Assembly (NCBI RefSeq): GCF_037482285.1
Contig: NZ_JBBEYB010000017.1
Span: 1-64,000, forward strand
Reading direction: 5' to 3'
DNA: 64,000 nt
DNA from: Aquabacterium sp029268225
GTDB lineage: Bacteria > Pseudomonadota > Gammaproteobacteria > Burkholderiales > Burkholderiaceae_C
Shown: positions 22,813 through 30,822 of the stretch, in pieces
How the letters are laid out: each line of letters begins with the position of its first letter
How positions within the stretch are numbered: position 1 is the first letter of the stretch
Notes under the pieces: model-generated
Databases searched by the model: none
What the model saw: the letters and a program-made list of their open reading frames with translations, nothing else
Told to the model about the DNA's origin: nothing
Program-made: the position numbers and the translations under genes

Positions 22813-24981
22813 TCAGGCATGGGTGCCGCCGGGCAGGCCCTGGCGCGGGATCACGCCGCCGCTGGCCAGCATGGCGCTGAGCTGGTCCTCACTGACTGGG
22901 CGCGAGATCAGGTAGCCCTGGAACTCGTCGCAACCCTGGCAGCGCAGGAAATCGAACTGGGCCTGGTTCTCCACACCCTCGGCCACCACGCGCTTGCGCA
23001 GGCTCTGGCCCAGCGAGATGGCGGCGCGGGCGATCAGGGCGCCTTCTTCCTCGCGCTCGATGTCGGTCACCAGAGAACGGTCGATTTTGATGATGTCGAG
23101 CGGGAAGCTGCGCAGGTAGCTGAGCGAGGAGTAGCCGGTGCCAAAGTCGTCCATGGCCAGGCTGAAGCCGTGGTGCTTGAAGGCTCGCAGGCTGTCGATC
23201 GCGCCCTGGCTGTGGTCCAGGAACACGGTTTCGGTGATTTCCAGTTCGACCAGATGCGGCGCAATGCCCGCCTCGCGCGCCAGCCCCAGCACATGGCTGA
23301 CGATGTCGGCGCTCATGAACAGGCGCGCCGAGAGATTGACGGCGACCTGCAGCTGCGGCTCGCCGGGGGCGTTCCAGCGGCGGGCGGCGGCAAAGGCCTG
23401 GCGCAGGATGACGGTGGTCAGCGGCGCGATCAGGCCCGTCTCTTCGGCGATGGGGATGAAGCGATCCGGGCCGATGGGGCCCAGGGTGGGGTGGTGCCAG
23501 CGCGCCAGGGCTTCAACACCGACGATGCGGCGGCGGTGGTCGACCTTGGGCTGGTAGTGCACGTGGAAGGCATCGGCTTCCAGCGCCTCGCGCATGGCCG
23601 CTTCCAGGTGCAGGCGCTCCTCGGCCATGCGGTTGAGGTCGCGGGTGAAGAACTGGAAGTTGTGGCGGCCTCGGTCCTTGGCGGCGTACATGGCAATGTC
23701 GGCATGGCGCAGCAGGCTGGCCACATCCTCGCTGTCATCCGGGTACAGGGCCACGCCCAGGCTGGCGCCCACCTGCAGGCTGCGGCCACACAAGGAGATG
23801 GGCAGGTGGATCTGGTGCAGCACGCGCTCCAGCAGCGAGATGATGGTGCTGACGTGGTAATGGTCGTTGAGGACCAGTACGAACTCGTCTCCCCCTAAGC
23901 GCGCCACCGTGTCGGACTGCCGCAGGCAGGCGCTCAGGCGCCGCGCCACCTCTTGCAGCAGGTGGTCGCCGGCCGCATGGCCCAGGCTGTCGTTGACGAA
24001 CTTGAAGTTGTCCAGGTCGATGAAGACCACGGCCAGGTAGTAGCCCAGCCGCTGTGCCCGCGCCAGGCCCTGCGACAGGCGGTCACCCAACAGCACGCGG
24101 TTGGGCAAGCCGGTGAGCAGGTCGTGGTTGGCCTGACGCTCCAGTTGTTCCTGGTAGTGCTTGCGCTCGGAGATGTCCTGCACCGTGCCTTCGTAGCAGA
24201 TGAACTCGCCCTGCGCGCCACGCACGATGTGGGCGTTTTCCGAGATCCACATGCGCGAGCCGTCGCTGCGATAGACCTCGGACTCGAAATTGCGCACCGA
24301 GCCGTGGGTTTCCATCATGCGGCGAAAGGCCTCACGGCGGCCGGGCAAGACGTACAAGCGGCGGCCGATGTCGGACAGATCGGTGATCAACTCCTGCGGG
24401 GTGGTGTAGCCATACAGGCGCGCCAGCGCGGGGTTGGCGGCCAGGTAGTGGCCCTCACGGGTGGTCTGGAAGATGCCTTCGGAGGCGTGCTCGAAGATGC
24501 TGCGGTAGCGCAGTTCGGCCTGCTGCAAGGCCTCCAGGGTGGCACGCTGCTCGGTGATGTCTTCGATGAAGCCTTCGATCACGATGCTGCCCTGCTCGTC
24601 GGCCACGGGCACGCCGCGCTCCTGGACCCATTTGGGCGCCCCGTCGCGCGGCAGGATGCGGTACTGCTGGGCAAAGCGCCGGCCGGTGCGCACGGCCTCG
24701 TCGATGGCGGCACGCACGCGGTCCCGGTCATCCGGGTGGGTGAGGTGCTCCCAGGAGGCACCGGCCGAGCCCACCAGTTCGGCCGGTGTGTAGCCGGTCA
24801 AACCGGTACAGCCCTCGCTGACAAAAATCATCGTCCACGCGGCGTCATGTCCGCAGCGGTAGGCCATGCCATCGAGGTTGTTGACCAGGGTGTCGAGCAC
24901 GCGCGCGCGGTCCAGCACCTCGCTGGACAGCAGGCTGGGGACACGGGGACCATCGGGGAAGGCAAGCAGAGACACGGTCAC
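22813..24981 (-). CDS. PAS-PAS-GGDEF-EAL c-di-GMP protein
   Basis: The 722-residue protein has two PAS domains (about 30-145 and 150-275), a GGDEF domain (285-445) and an EAL domain (460-705). The GGDEF motif is intact (363-367), and an RxxD inhibitory I-site (Arg354-Asp357) lies five residues before it. The EAL motif (490-492) and DDFGTGYSS are also intact. Both synthesis and hydrolysis of c-di-GMP are therefore possible. No membrane helix is seen, so it is likely cytoplasmic and PAS-controlled. The start codon is a GTG without clear ribosome-binding site, so the N-terminus is tentative. It is divergent from a second c-di-GMP gene with only 96 bases between them. Confidence 0.9.
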   Translation of the reverse strand: MTVSLLAFPDGPRVPSLLSSEVLDRARVLDTLVNNLDGMAYRCGHDAAWTMIFVSEGCTGLTGYTPAELVGSAGASWEHLTHPDDRDRVRAAIDEAVRTGRRFAQQYRILPRDGAPKWVQERGVPVADEQGSIVIEGFIEDITEQRATLEALQQAELRYRSIFEHASEGIFQTTREGHYLAANPALARLYGYTTPQELITDLSDIGRRLYVLPGRREAFRRMMETHGSVRNFESEVYRSDGSRMWISENAHIVRGAQGEFICYEGTVQDISERKHYQEQLERQANHDLLTGLPNRVLLGDRLSQGLARAQRLGYYLAVVFIDLDNFKFVNDSLGHAAGDHLLQEVARRLSACLRQSDTVARLGGDEFVLVLNDHYHVSTIISLLERVLHQIHLPISLCGRSLQVGASLGVALYPDDSEDVASLLRHADIAMYAAKDRGRHNFQFFTRDLNRMAEERLHLEAAMREALEADAFHVHYQPKVDHRRRIVGVEALARWHHPTLGPIGPDRFIPIAEETGLIAPLTTVILRQAFAAARRWNAPGEPQLQVAVNLSARLFMSADIVSHVLGLAREAGIAPHLVELEITETVFLDHSQGAIDSLRAFKHHGFSLAMDDFGTGYSSLSYLRSFPLDIIKIDRSLVTDIEREEEGALIARAAISLGQSLRKRVVAEGVENQAQFDFLRCQGCDEFQGYLISRPVSEDQLSAMLASGGVIPRQGLPGGTHA

Positions 24982-25025
24982 AGACTCAAGGAGCTAGGTG
25001 GCTCTGCCTGTGCAAGCTGCGTGCC

Positions 25026-25040
25026 GCACCACGTTGGTGC
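25026..25040. promoter_or_regulatory. Inverted repeat between divergent c-di-GMP genes
   Basis: GCACCA-CGT-TGGTGC is a perfect 6-bp inverted repeat with a 3-base centre, located in the 96-base divergent promoter region. It could be an operator shared by both genes. No regulator is identified. Confidence 0.35.
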
Positions 25041-25077
25041 AGATGAAATTCACCCAAATCATGGCCCTTGACTCAGA

Positions 25078-28000
25078 ATGGTGAACATGCCCACACCCCG
25101 TCCACTCAGCTTGGAAGACACGCACTGGAAACGCGCAGCCGAAAGCGCTGGCGACGGCGTGTGGGACTGGTCGATCGCCGACGATGCCATCGAGTTGAGT
25201 GCCGGTTTGAGCCAGATCTGGCAACAGGTGCTGGGGCACCCGGGGGCCTTGTCAGGCGCGCGCAGCGAGATCTGGTCACCCCACATTCACCCCGACGACC
25301 GCCCCCATGTGGAAGCGGCCCTGCACGCCCACCTGAACCAGGAAACGCCCCATTACCAGTGCGAGTACCGCCTGAGTCGGCCCGATGGCCAGGCCCGCTG
25401 GGTGCTGAGCCGCGGGACGGTGGTCGAGCGTGGGCCCCAGGGGGAACCCCTGCGCATGATCGGCACCCTCACCGACATCCACTGGCGCAAACACGCCGAG
25501 CAGTTCGAGCAGTTCCGCAGCCACATCCTTGAAATGCTCGCGGGCGGAGAAGACTTGCCGGCCATGCTGGACGCCATCGTGCGCAACGTCGAGCAGTTGG
25601 TGCCGTCCACCCTGTGCAGCATCTTGTTGCTGGACCCCGATGGGGTGCACCTGCGGCATGGCGCAGCCCCCAGCCTGCCCGCGTTCTACAACGAGGCCAT
25701 CGATGGGCTGGCCATCGGGCCCAACACCGGCTCGTGCGGCACAGCGATGTACACCGGTCAACGGGTCATCGTCGAAGACATCCAGCGGCATCCTTACTGG
25801 GAACTGTACAAAGGCCTGGCGGCCCGCGCCGGGCTGGGCGCCTGCTGGTCTCAGCCCGTGCTGTCGGCGGCCGGCAAGGTGCTGGGCAGCTTTGCGATCT
25901 ACCACCGCCAGCCGCAAACCCCGCAGGCGCCCGACATCCAGCTCATCGAGCAGACGGCCCGCCTGGTGAGCATCGCCATCGAACGCAAGGAAAGCGAAGA
26001 GCGCCTGCACCTGGCCGCCAGCGTGTTCACCCATGCCCGTGAGGGCATCCTGATCACCGGCCCCGACGCCACCATCATCGACGTCAACGAAGCCTTCACC
26101 CGCATCACCGGCTACACCCGTGAGGAGGCGATCGGGCGCAAGCCCAACTTGCTCAACTCCGGCCGTCAGGACCGGTTGTTCTACACCGAGATGTGGCGCG
26201 CCCTGCTCGACCGAGGTCACTGGCAGGGTGAGTTGTGGAACCGCCGCAAGAGTGGCGAGCACTATGCCGAGATGAAGACCATCAGCGCCGTGAAAGACGC
26301 GCAAGGGCAGGTGCGGCAGTATGTGGCGCTGTTTTCCGACATCACGGCGCTGAAAACCCACGAGGAGCAGCTGCGCTACAACGCCCAGCACGATGCCCTG
26401 ACAGGCCTGCCCAATCGGGTGCTGCTGGGCACGCGGCTGGACGAGGCCATGGCACACGCGCGGCAACGTGAGCTGCGCCTGGCCGTGCTTTACCTCGACC
26501 TCGACGGTTTCAAGGAGGTGAACGACCGGCATGGTCACGAAGTGGGCGACCAGCTGCTCGTGGCCCTGGCCCTGCGCATGCGCGACGCCTTGCGCGAGGG
26601 CGACACCTTGGCGCGCCTGGGTGGGGATGAGTTCGTGGCCGTGCTGCACGACCACGGTGAGCTCAGCCACTGGCTGCCAGCGGTCAACCGCATCCTGGCC
26701 GCGGCAGCCCAACCTGTGCTGATCGGCCCGCTGAGCCTGCAGGTCTCGGCCAGCGTGGGGGTGACCACCTACCCGCAGTCCGATGCGGTGGACGCCGACC
26801 AGCTGCTGCGCCAGGCCGATCAGGCCATGTACCAGGCCAAGCTGCTGGGCAAGAACCGCTGCCATGTCTTTGATTCTGAGCAGGATCGCCATGTGCGCGG
26901 CCACCATGAAAGCCTGGAGCGCATCCGTCAGGCTCTGGCCCAGGACGAGCTGGTGCTGCACTACCAGCCCAAGGTCAATCTGCGCACCGGCCAGGTGATC
27001 GGCGCAGAGGCCCTGATCCGCTGGCAACACCCCGAACACGGCCTGCTCTCACCCGCGGCATTCCTGCCGGTCATCGAAGACCACGCGCTGGCCATTGAGG
27101 TGGGCGAGTGGGTGATCCACACCGCGCTGGCGCAAATCACCACCTGGCGCGCGCAGGGCTTGCGGCTGCCGGTGAGCGTCAACCTGGCGGCACGCCAGTT
27201 GCAACAGAGCGACTTCGTGGACCGCCTGCGTCAGGTGCTGGCCGCCCACGCGAGCCAGCACAAAGGGGAGTTGGAGCTGGAGGTGCTGGAGACCAGCGCC
27301 CTGGGCGACCTGGCCCGCATCTCTCAAGTGATCGACACCTGCAAGGCCATGGGCGTGAGCTTCGCGCTCGATGATTTCGGCACGGGCTACTCCTCGCTGA
27401 CCTACCTCAAACGCCTGCCGGTAGACCTGCTCAAGATTGACCAGAGCTTCGTGCGCGACATGCTGGACGACCCGGACGATCTCGCCATCCTGGAAGGCAT
27501 CCTCGGCTTGTCGACGGCGTTCCACCGCCAGGTGATCGCCGAGGGCGTGGAGACCGTGGACCACGGCGAGATGCTGCTCTATCTGGGATGCGAGCTGGCC
27601 CAAGGCTACGGCATTGCCCGCCCGATGCCCGCCGACGCCCTGCCGGGCTGGGTGCAATCATGGCGCCCCCATCCGCGCTGGCTGCAAGCGGGCCAGGTGC
27701 ACCGCGACGATGTGCCACTGATGCTGGCCATCGTGAAGCACCGCGCCTGGGTACAGGGGATTGAGCGTTACCTGCGTCAGGAGCGCGACGCGCCACCGCC
27801 GCTGAACGTGCACCACTGCGACCTGGGTCGCTGGATGGCGCAGGAGCTGTGGGAGACCCTGACCACCCCCGCGCAACGCCAGCGCATCGACGCCCTGCAC
27901 CACGAAATCCATCGGCTGGCCGAGACCTTGTGTGCACTGCAAGCCCAGACGCGCAGCGCCGAAGCCCTGGCCCGCCTGGGCGAGTTGCAGGCCCTGCGCG

Positions 28001-28104
28001 ACGCCATGCTGGCGCAATTGCAGGCGCTGCACAGCGCGCCGCCTCAGCGGCTGGCCACCAACGCCCCCTCCTGCCAGAGCGCCACCCCCGAGCGCACCAA
28101 CTGA
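25078..28104 (+). CDS. PAS-GAF-PAS-GGDEF-EAL protein with CZB-like C-terminus
   Basis: This 1008-residue protein has PAS (about 15-140), GAF (155-305), PAS (308-425), GGDEF (430-600) and EAL (605-860) domains. GGDEF is intact (515-519), with an RxxD I-site at Arg506-Asp509, and EAL (644-646) and DDFGTGYSS are intact. The last 150 residues (about 880-950) carry KHRAW, CDLGRWM and HHEIH in the order and spacing of the chemoreceptor zinc-binding (CZB) domain, with likely ligands His888, Cys914, His941/942 and His945. A zinc-sensing bifunctional c-di-GMP enzyme is likely. Its last 61 bases overlap the convergent MBL gene. Confidence 0.9.
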   Translation: MVNMPTPRPLSLEDTHWKRAAESAGDGVWDWSIADDAIELSAGLSQIWQQVLGHPGALSGARSEIWSPHIHPDDRPHVEAALHAHLNQETPHYQCEYRLSRPDGQARWVLSRGTVVERGPQGEPLRMIGTLTDIHWRKHAEQFEQFRSHILEMLAGGEDLPAMLDAIVRNVEQLVPSTLCSILLLDPDGVHLRHGAAPSLPAFYNEAIDGLAIGPNTGSCGTAMYTGQRVIVEDIQRHPYWELYKGLAARAGLGACWSQPVLSAAGKVLGSFAIYHRQPQTPQAPDIQLIEQTARLVSIAIERKESEERLHLAASVFTHAREGILITGPDATIIDVNEAFTRITGYTREEAIGRKPNLLNSGRQDRLFYTEMWRALLDRGHWQGELWNRRKSGEHYAEMKTISAVKDAQGQVRQYVALFSDITALKTHEEQLRYNAQHDALTGLPNRVLLGTRLDEAMAHARQRELRLAVLYLDLDGFKEVNDRHGHEVGDQLLVALALRMRDALREGDTLARLGGDEFVAVLHDHGELSHWLPAVNRILAAAAQPVLIGPLSLQVSASVGVTTYPQSDAVDADQLLRQADQAMYQAKLLGKNRCHVFDSEQDRHVRGHHESLERIRQALAQDELVLHYQPKVNLRTGQVIGAEALIRWQHPEHGLLSPAAFLPVIEDHALAIEVGEWVIHTALAQITTWRAQGLRLPVSVNLAARQLQQSDFVDRLRQVLAAHASQHKGELELEVLETSALGDLARISQVIDTCKAMGVSFALDDFGTGYSSLTYLKRLPVDLLKIDQSFVRDMLDDPDDLAILEGILGLSTAFHRQVIAEGVETVDHGEMLLYLGCELAQGYGIARPMPADALPGWVQSWRPHPRWLQAGQVHRDDVPLMLAIVKHRAWVQGIERYLRQERDAPPPLNVHHCDLGRWMAQELWETLTTPAQRQRIDALHHEIHRLAETLCALQAQTRSAEALARLGELQALRDAMLAQLQALHSAPPQRLATNAPSCQSATPERTN

Positions 28105-28961
28105 TCGGCCAGACTGGCGCTCAAAGCGGCCACGTCATCGCCCAGGTGCGCCCGCACACCGGGCATGGCGGCATGTGAAGCCTGCACCACCGCCCTGAGG
28201 TCGTCGTGCGTCATGCGCCGCACCTCCAACAGCTTGAAAGCCAGCAGCACCTTGAGTGCGTGGTCGGTGTGGCGCTGCGGCTCGTCCTGCAGCCACTGCA
28301 GGCGCGAGCGGGCGGCCGCCAGCGAGGGCGCCACGTCATCGAACGGGGCGCCATGGCCCGGAATGACCCAGGCGGGGTCAAGGCTCGCGATCAGGTCCAG
28401 CGTGGCCGCCTGTTCGGCAAAGCCCGAGACCCCGGCCAGCTCGGGAAAGATCACGCCAAAGCTCTTTTGCCACAGCGCATCGGCCGAGGCCAGCACGCCC
28501 AGGCGATCGCACCACAGCATCACCATGGCATGGTCGTGCCCCTGAGCGGGCAGCGCGGTCCAGTCCTCGCCACCGAGGTGCAGGGTGTCGTGCGGCTGGA
28601 AGACGTGGTCGGCATGAAAGCGCGGACACAACTGACTGGTGGCGCGGTAGCTGAGGCGGTCCTCATCCCACGCGGCCACGGCCTCGTGCTCGCCCGGCGG
28701 GATCCAGATCGCGCAACCATGGTGCGCCTGCAGCAGGGCGTTGCCGCCCGCATGGTCGGAATGCAGGTGGGTGTTGACGATGCGGCGCAGAGGCCGCCCG
28801 TCCCGTGCCGCGTCGATCAGGCGCAAGGTCTCCGCGCCGTCGGTGACGTAGCCGGTGTCCACCACCGTTGCGCCCTCCTCGTCCAGGCACAGCAACTGGT
28901 TGGACGACAGCCAGCCACGCTCGATCACCCGCAACGCGGAACTGGGCCAAGGTCGGGACAT
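28044..28961 (-). CDS. MBL-fold metallohydrolase
   Basis: The 305-residue protein has the metallo-beta-lactamase-fold zinc motif THLHSDHAGG (HLHSDH at 65-70). Further ligands are likely in QGHDHAMVMLW and IPGHGAPFDD. The start at 28961 has a near-perfect AGGAGG ten bases upstream. The C-terminal 100 residues are helical and are typical of the MBL group related to glyoxalase II and lactonases. It overlaps the 3' end of the c-di-GMP gene by 61 bases, tail to tail. It is divergent from the motA-like gene (82 bases). Substrate is unknown; acyl-CoA thioester or lactone hydrolysis are family options. Confidence 0.87.
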   Translation of the reverse strand: MSRPWPSSALRVIERGWLSSNQLLCLDEEGATVVDTGYVTDGAETLRLIDAARDGRPLRRIVNTHLHSDHAGGNALLQAHHGCAIWIPPGEHEAVAAWDEDRLSYRATSQLCPRFHADHVFQPHDTLHLGGEDWTALPAQGHDHAMVMLWCDRLGVLASADALWQKSFGVIFPELAGVSGFAEQAATLDLIASLDPAWVIPGHGAPFDDVAPSLAAARSRLQWLQDEPQRHTDHALKVLLAFKLLEVRRMTHDDLRAVVQASHAAMPGVRAHLGDDVAALSASLADQLVRSGVALWQEGALVASR

Positions 28962-29043
28962 CGTGGGGCTACCTCCTGAGCAAACAGTCTGCCTCAAAGC
29001 ACCGCGCGCTACACTCGGATTCGTCTCTATTCCCGCCCTGCCC

Positions 29044-29853
29044 ATGAACCCCTCTGGCTTGATCGGCATCCTCGCCACGGTGCTCTTCCTGGCGATCATC
29101 GTCGTGTTCGGCGCGGACAGCCCGATGCGCTTTGTCGATCCGGTGGGCTTCGCCGTGGTGATTGGCGGCACGCTGGCGGCCACCTTCATGAGCTACCCGC
29201 CCGGCGAGGTGCTGCGCAGCTTCCGTCTGGCGTCCACCGCCTTGAAGCAAGAGCGCCTGCACAGCGCCCAGCATATCGAGGAGCTGGTGCACATCTCGCG
29301 CCTGTGGATCCGCGGCGAGTTGCAGGCGGTGGAAAAGGCCCTCACCACCGTCACCAACCCCTTCCTGCGCACCGGGGTGCAACTGGTCATCGACCGCACC
29401 CCCGACGAGTACATCCAGGACCTGCTGCACTGGCGCATGCTGCGTCTGCAGCAGCAAGAGGCCGCCGAGGCCCAGATTTTCAAGGTGATGGCCACCTATG
29501 CACCGGCTTTCGGCATGCTGGGCACCTTGCTGGGCCTGATCAATCTGATGGACCTGCTGGGCGCCGGTGACGTCAAGGGCATCGGGGTGCAACTGGGCAT
29601 CGCGCTGCTGACCACGCTGTACGGCGTGATCCTGTCGAACATGGTGTTCAAGCCGCTGGCGCTGCGCCTGGAGCGCCGCACCGAACGCCGTCTGGCGCTG
29701 ATGAACATGATCCTCGAAGGCATCTCGATGATGAGCGCGGGCCACAGCCCAGGGCTGATGCGCGAGACGCTCAAGTCCTTCGTGGCCCAGATCGACGATG
29801 AACTGTCGGATGCGCACGTCGGTACCAAGCCAGCCGCGCCCCGCCAGCGCTGA
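29044..29853 (+). CDS. MotA-family stator/proton-channel protein
   Basis: The 269-residue protein has the MotA/TolQ/ExbB fold. Membrane helices are at about 5-25 (LIGILATVLFLAIIVVFGA), 30-50, 150-175 (APAFGMLGTLLGLINLMDLL) and 180-205 (GVQLGIALLTTLYGVILSNM). A charged cytoplasmic loop lies between helices 2 and 3. It is followed 12 bases later by a MotB-like gene, so they form a stator pair. In related flagellated bacteria motAB follows flhDC directly; here the pair lies about 3.7 kb away in a separate transcript, so it may be a second stator set (MotCD-like). No upstream gene is shared. Confidence 0.86.
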   Translation: MNPSGLIGILATVLFLAIIVVFGADSPMRFVDPVGFAVVIGGTLAATFMSYPPGEVLRSFRLASTALKQERLHSAQHIEELVHISRLWIRGELQAVEKALTTVTNPFLRTGVQLVIDRTPDEYIQDLLHWRMLRLQQQEAAEAQIFKVMATYAPAFGMLGTLLGLINLMDLLGAGDVKGIGVQLGIALLTTLYGVILSNMVFKPLALRLERRTERRLALMNMILEGISMMSAGHSPGLMRETLKSFVAQIDDELSDAHVGTKPAAPRQR

Positions 29854-29865
29854 GCCCGCCCCACG

Positions 29866-30744
29866 ATGGCCCCGTCTGAGATCCCCGCAGCCCCTTCGGA
29901 CATTCGGCCCGACATGCCGGACGCACCCCGCTCGGCTGCGCCACTGGATGGACACGAGCCCTCGCAGATGCTGAACCCGCCCCCCCCCGGCACGGCCACG
30001 GCGCCGGCCGGAACCGGAGGCGCAACCGCCCCGGCGGCGGCCCTGCCACCGAGCGCACGCGGTCGCTTCGGCCGCTGGCACCTCAAGCCCACGGGGGAGA
30101 CCGAGGAAGAAAGCTGGCTGCTGACCTATCTGGACGTGATGACGCTGTTGCTCGTCATGATGGTGGTGATGCTGGCTTTTGCCAAACCCGCCACCGAAGA
30201 CACAGGCCAAGGCCAGGGTCCGGGCGGCACGGCCGCGCCGCGGGCCCAGGCCCCGCTGAACCTGCGTCCGCAACTCAACCAACTGGTCCAGGCGCGTGAG
30301 AAGGACCCGCTGGCCGGGCTGCCGCTGGACCAGTTGGGCGAGGGCGTGGAGGTCGTGGTCAATGACGGGGTGGTGAGCTTCCGCATCAACAGCGAAATGC
30401 TGTTCCCCTCCGGTCAGACCGACCTGATCGGGCCGGGCGCGGAGATGCTGGCGACGCTGGTGCCGGCCCTCAACGCCATGCCCAACCAGCGCATCGTGGT
30501 CGAGGGCCACACCGACAACGTCCCCATCCAGACCGAGCGTTACCCATCGAACTGGGAGCTGTCGAGCGGGCGCGCCGGCAGTGTGGTGCGTCAGCTGATC
30601 GCGCTGGGCGTGTCGCCCGATCGCATCCGTGCCACCGGCTTTGCCGACACCAAGCCGCTCAAACCCAATGACAGCGAGGCGAACCGCGCGGCCAACCGGC
30701 GTGTGGACCTGGTGCTGGAAACGGTGACCCCGCCCAAAAAGTAA
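29866..30744 (+). CDS. MotB-family stator protein with extended N-terminus
   Basis: The 292-residue protein has one membrane helix (LLTYLDVMTLLLVMMVVMLA, about 85-106) with the proton-carrying Asp90, and an OmpA-type peptidoglycan-binding domain (about 190-290: VVEGHTDNVPI, NWELSSGRAGSV, ATGFADTKPL). About 84 residues precede the helix and are rich in Pro, Ala and Gly, unlike the short N-terminus of classical MotB. This extension contains a run of nine C bases (29980-29988) coding for prolines, a possible slippage site. The linker between helix and OmpA domain is short. It forms a pair with the MotA-like protein 12 bases upstream. Confidence 0.86.
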   Translation: MAPSEIPAAPSDIRPDMPDAPRSAAPLDGHEPSQMLNPPPPGTATAPAGTGGATAPAAALPPSARGRFGRWHLKPTGETEEESWLLTYLDVMTLLLVMMVVMLAFAKPATEDTGQGQGPGGTAAPRAQAPLNLRPQLNQLVQAREKDPLAGLPLDQLGEGVEVVVNDGVVSFRINSEMLFPSGQTDLIGPGAEMLATLVPALNAMPNQRIVVEGHTDNVPIQTERYPSNWELSSGRAGSVVRQLIALGVSPDRIRATGFADTKPLKPNDSEANRAANRRVDLVLETVTPPKK

Positions 30745-30762
30745 ACCCGGCCGAAGCCGGGT
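30732..30762 (-). terminator. Likely Rho-independent terminator of ahpF
   Basis: Read on the minus strand, ACCCGGC-TTCG-GCCGGGT forms a 7-bp stem with a stable TTCG tetraloop, followed by TTTACTTTTT. It lies 61 bases beyond the ahpF stop. The T tract is interrupted and overlaps the 3' end of the motB-like gene, so confidence is moderate. Confidence 0.6.
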
Positions 30763-30822
30763 CAAGGAGGTGCAGCCCCCTTCGCCCCGCCGCTCAAGCG
30801 TCAGGGCCGAGGGGAGGTCTCA

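Noticed and set aside
21448..23898. Long open frame on the plus strand (over 800 codons)
   Set aside because: It is antisense to trhP and the c-di-GMP gene, whose families and motifs are clear; a high-GC shadow frame.
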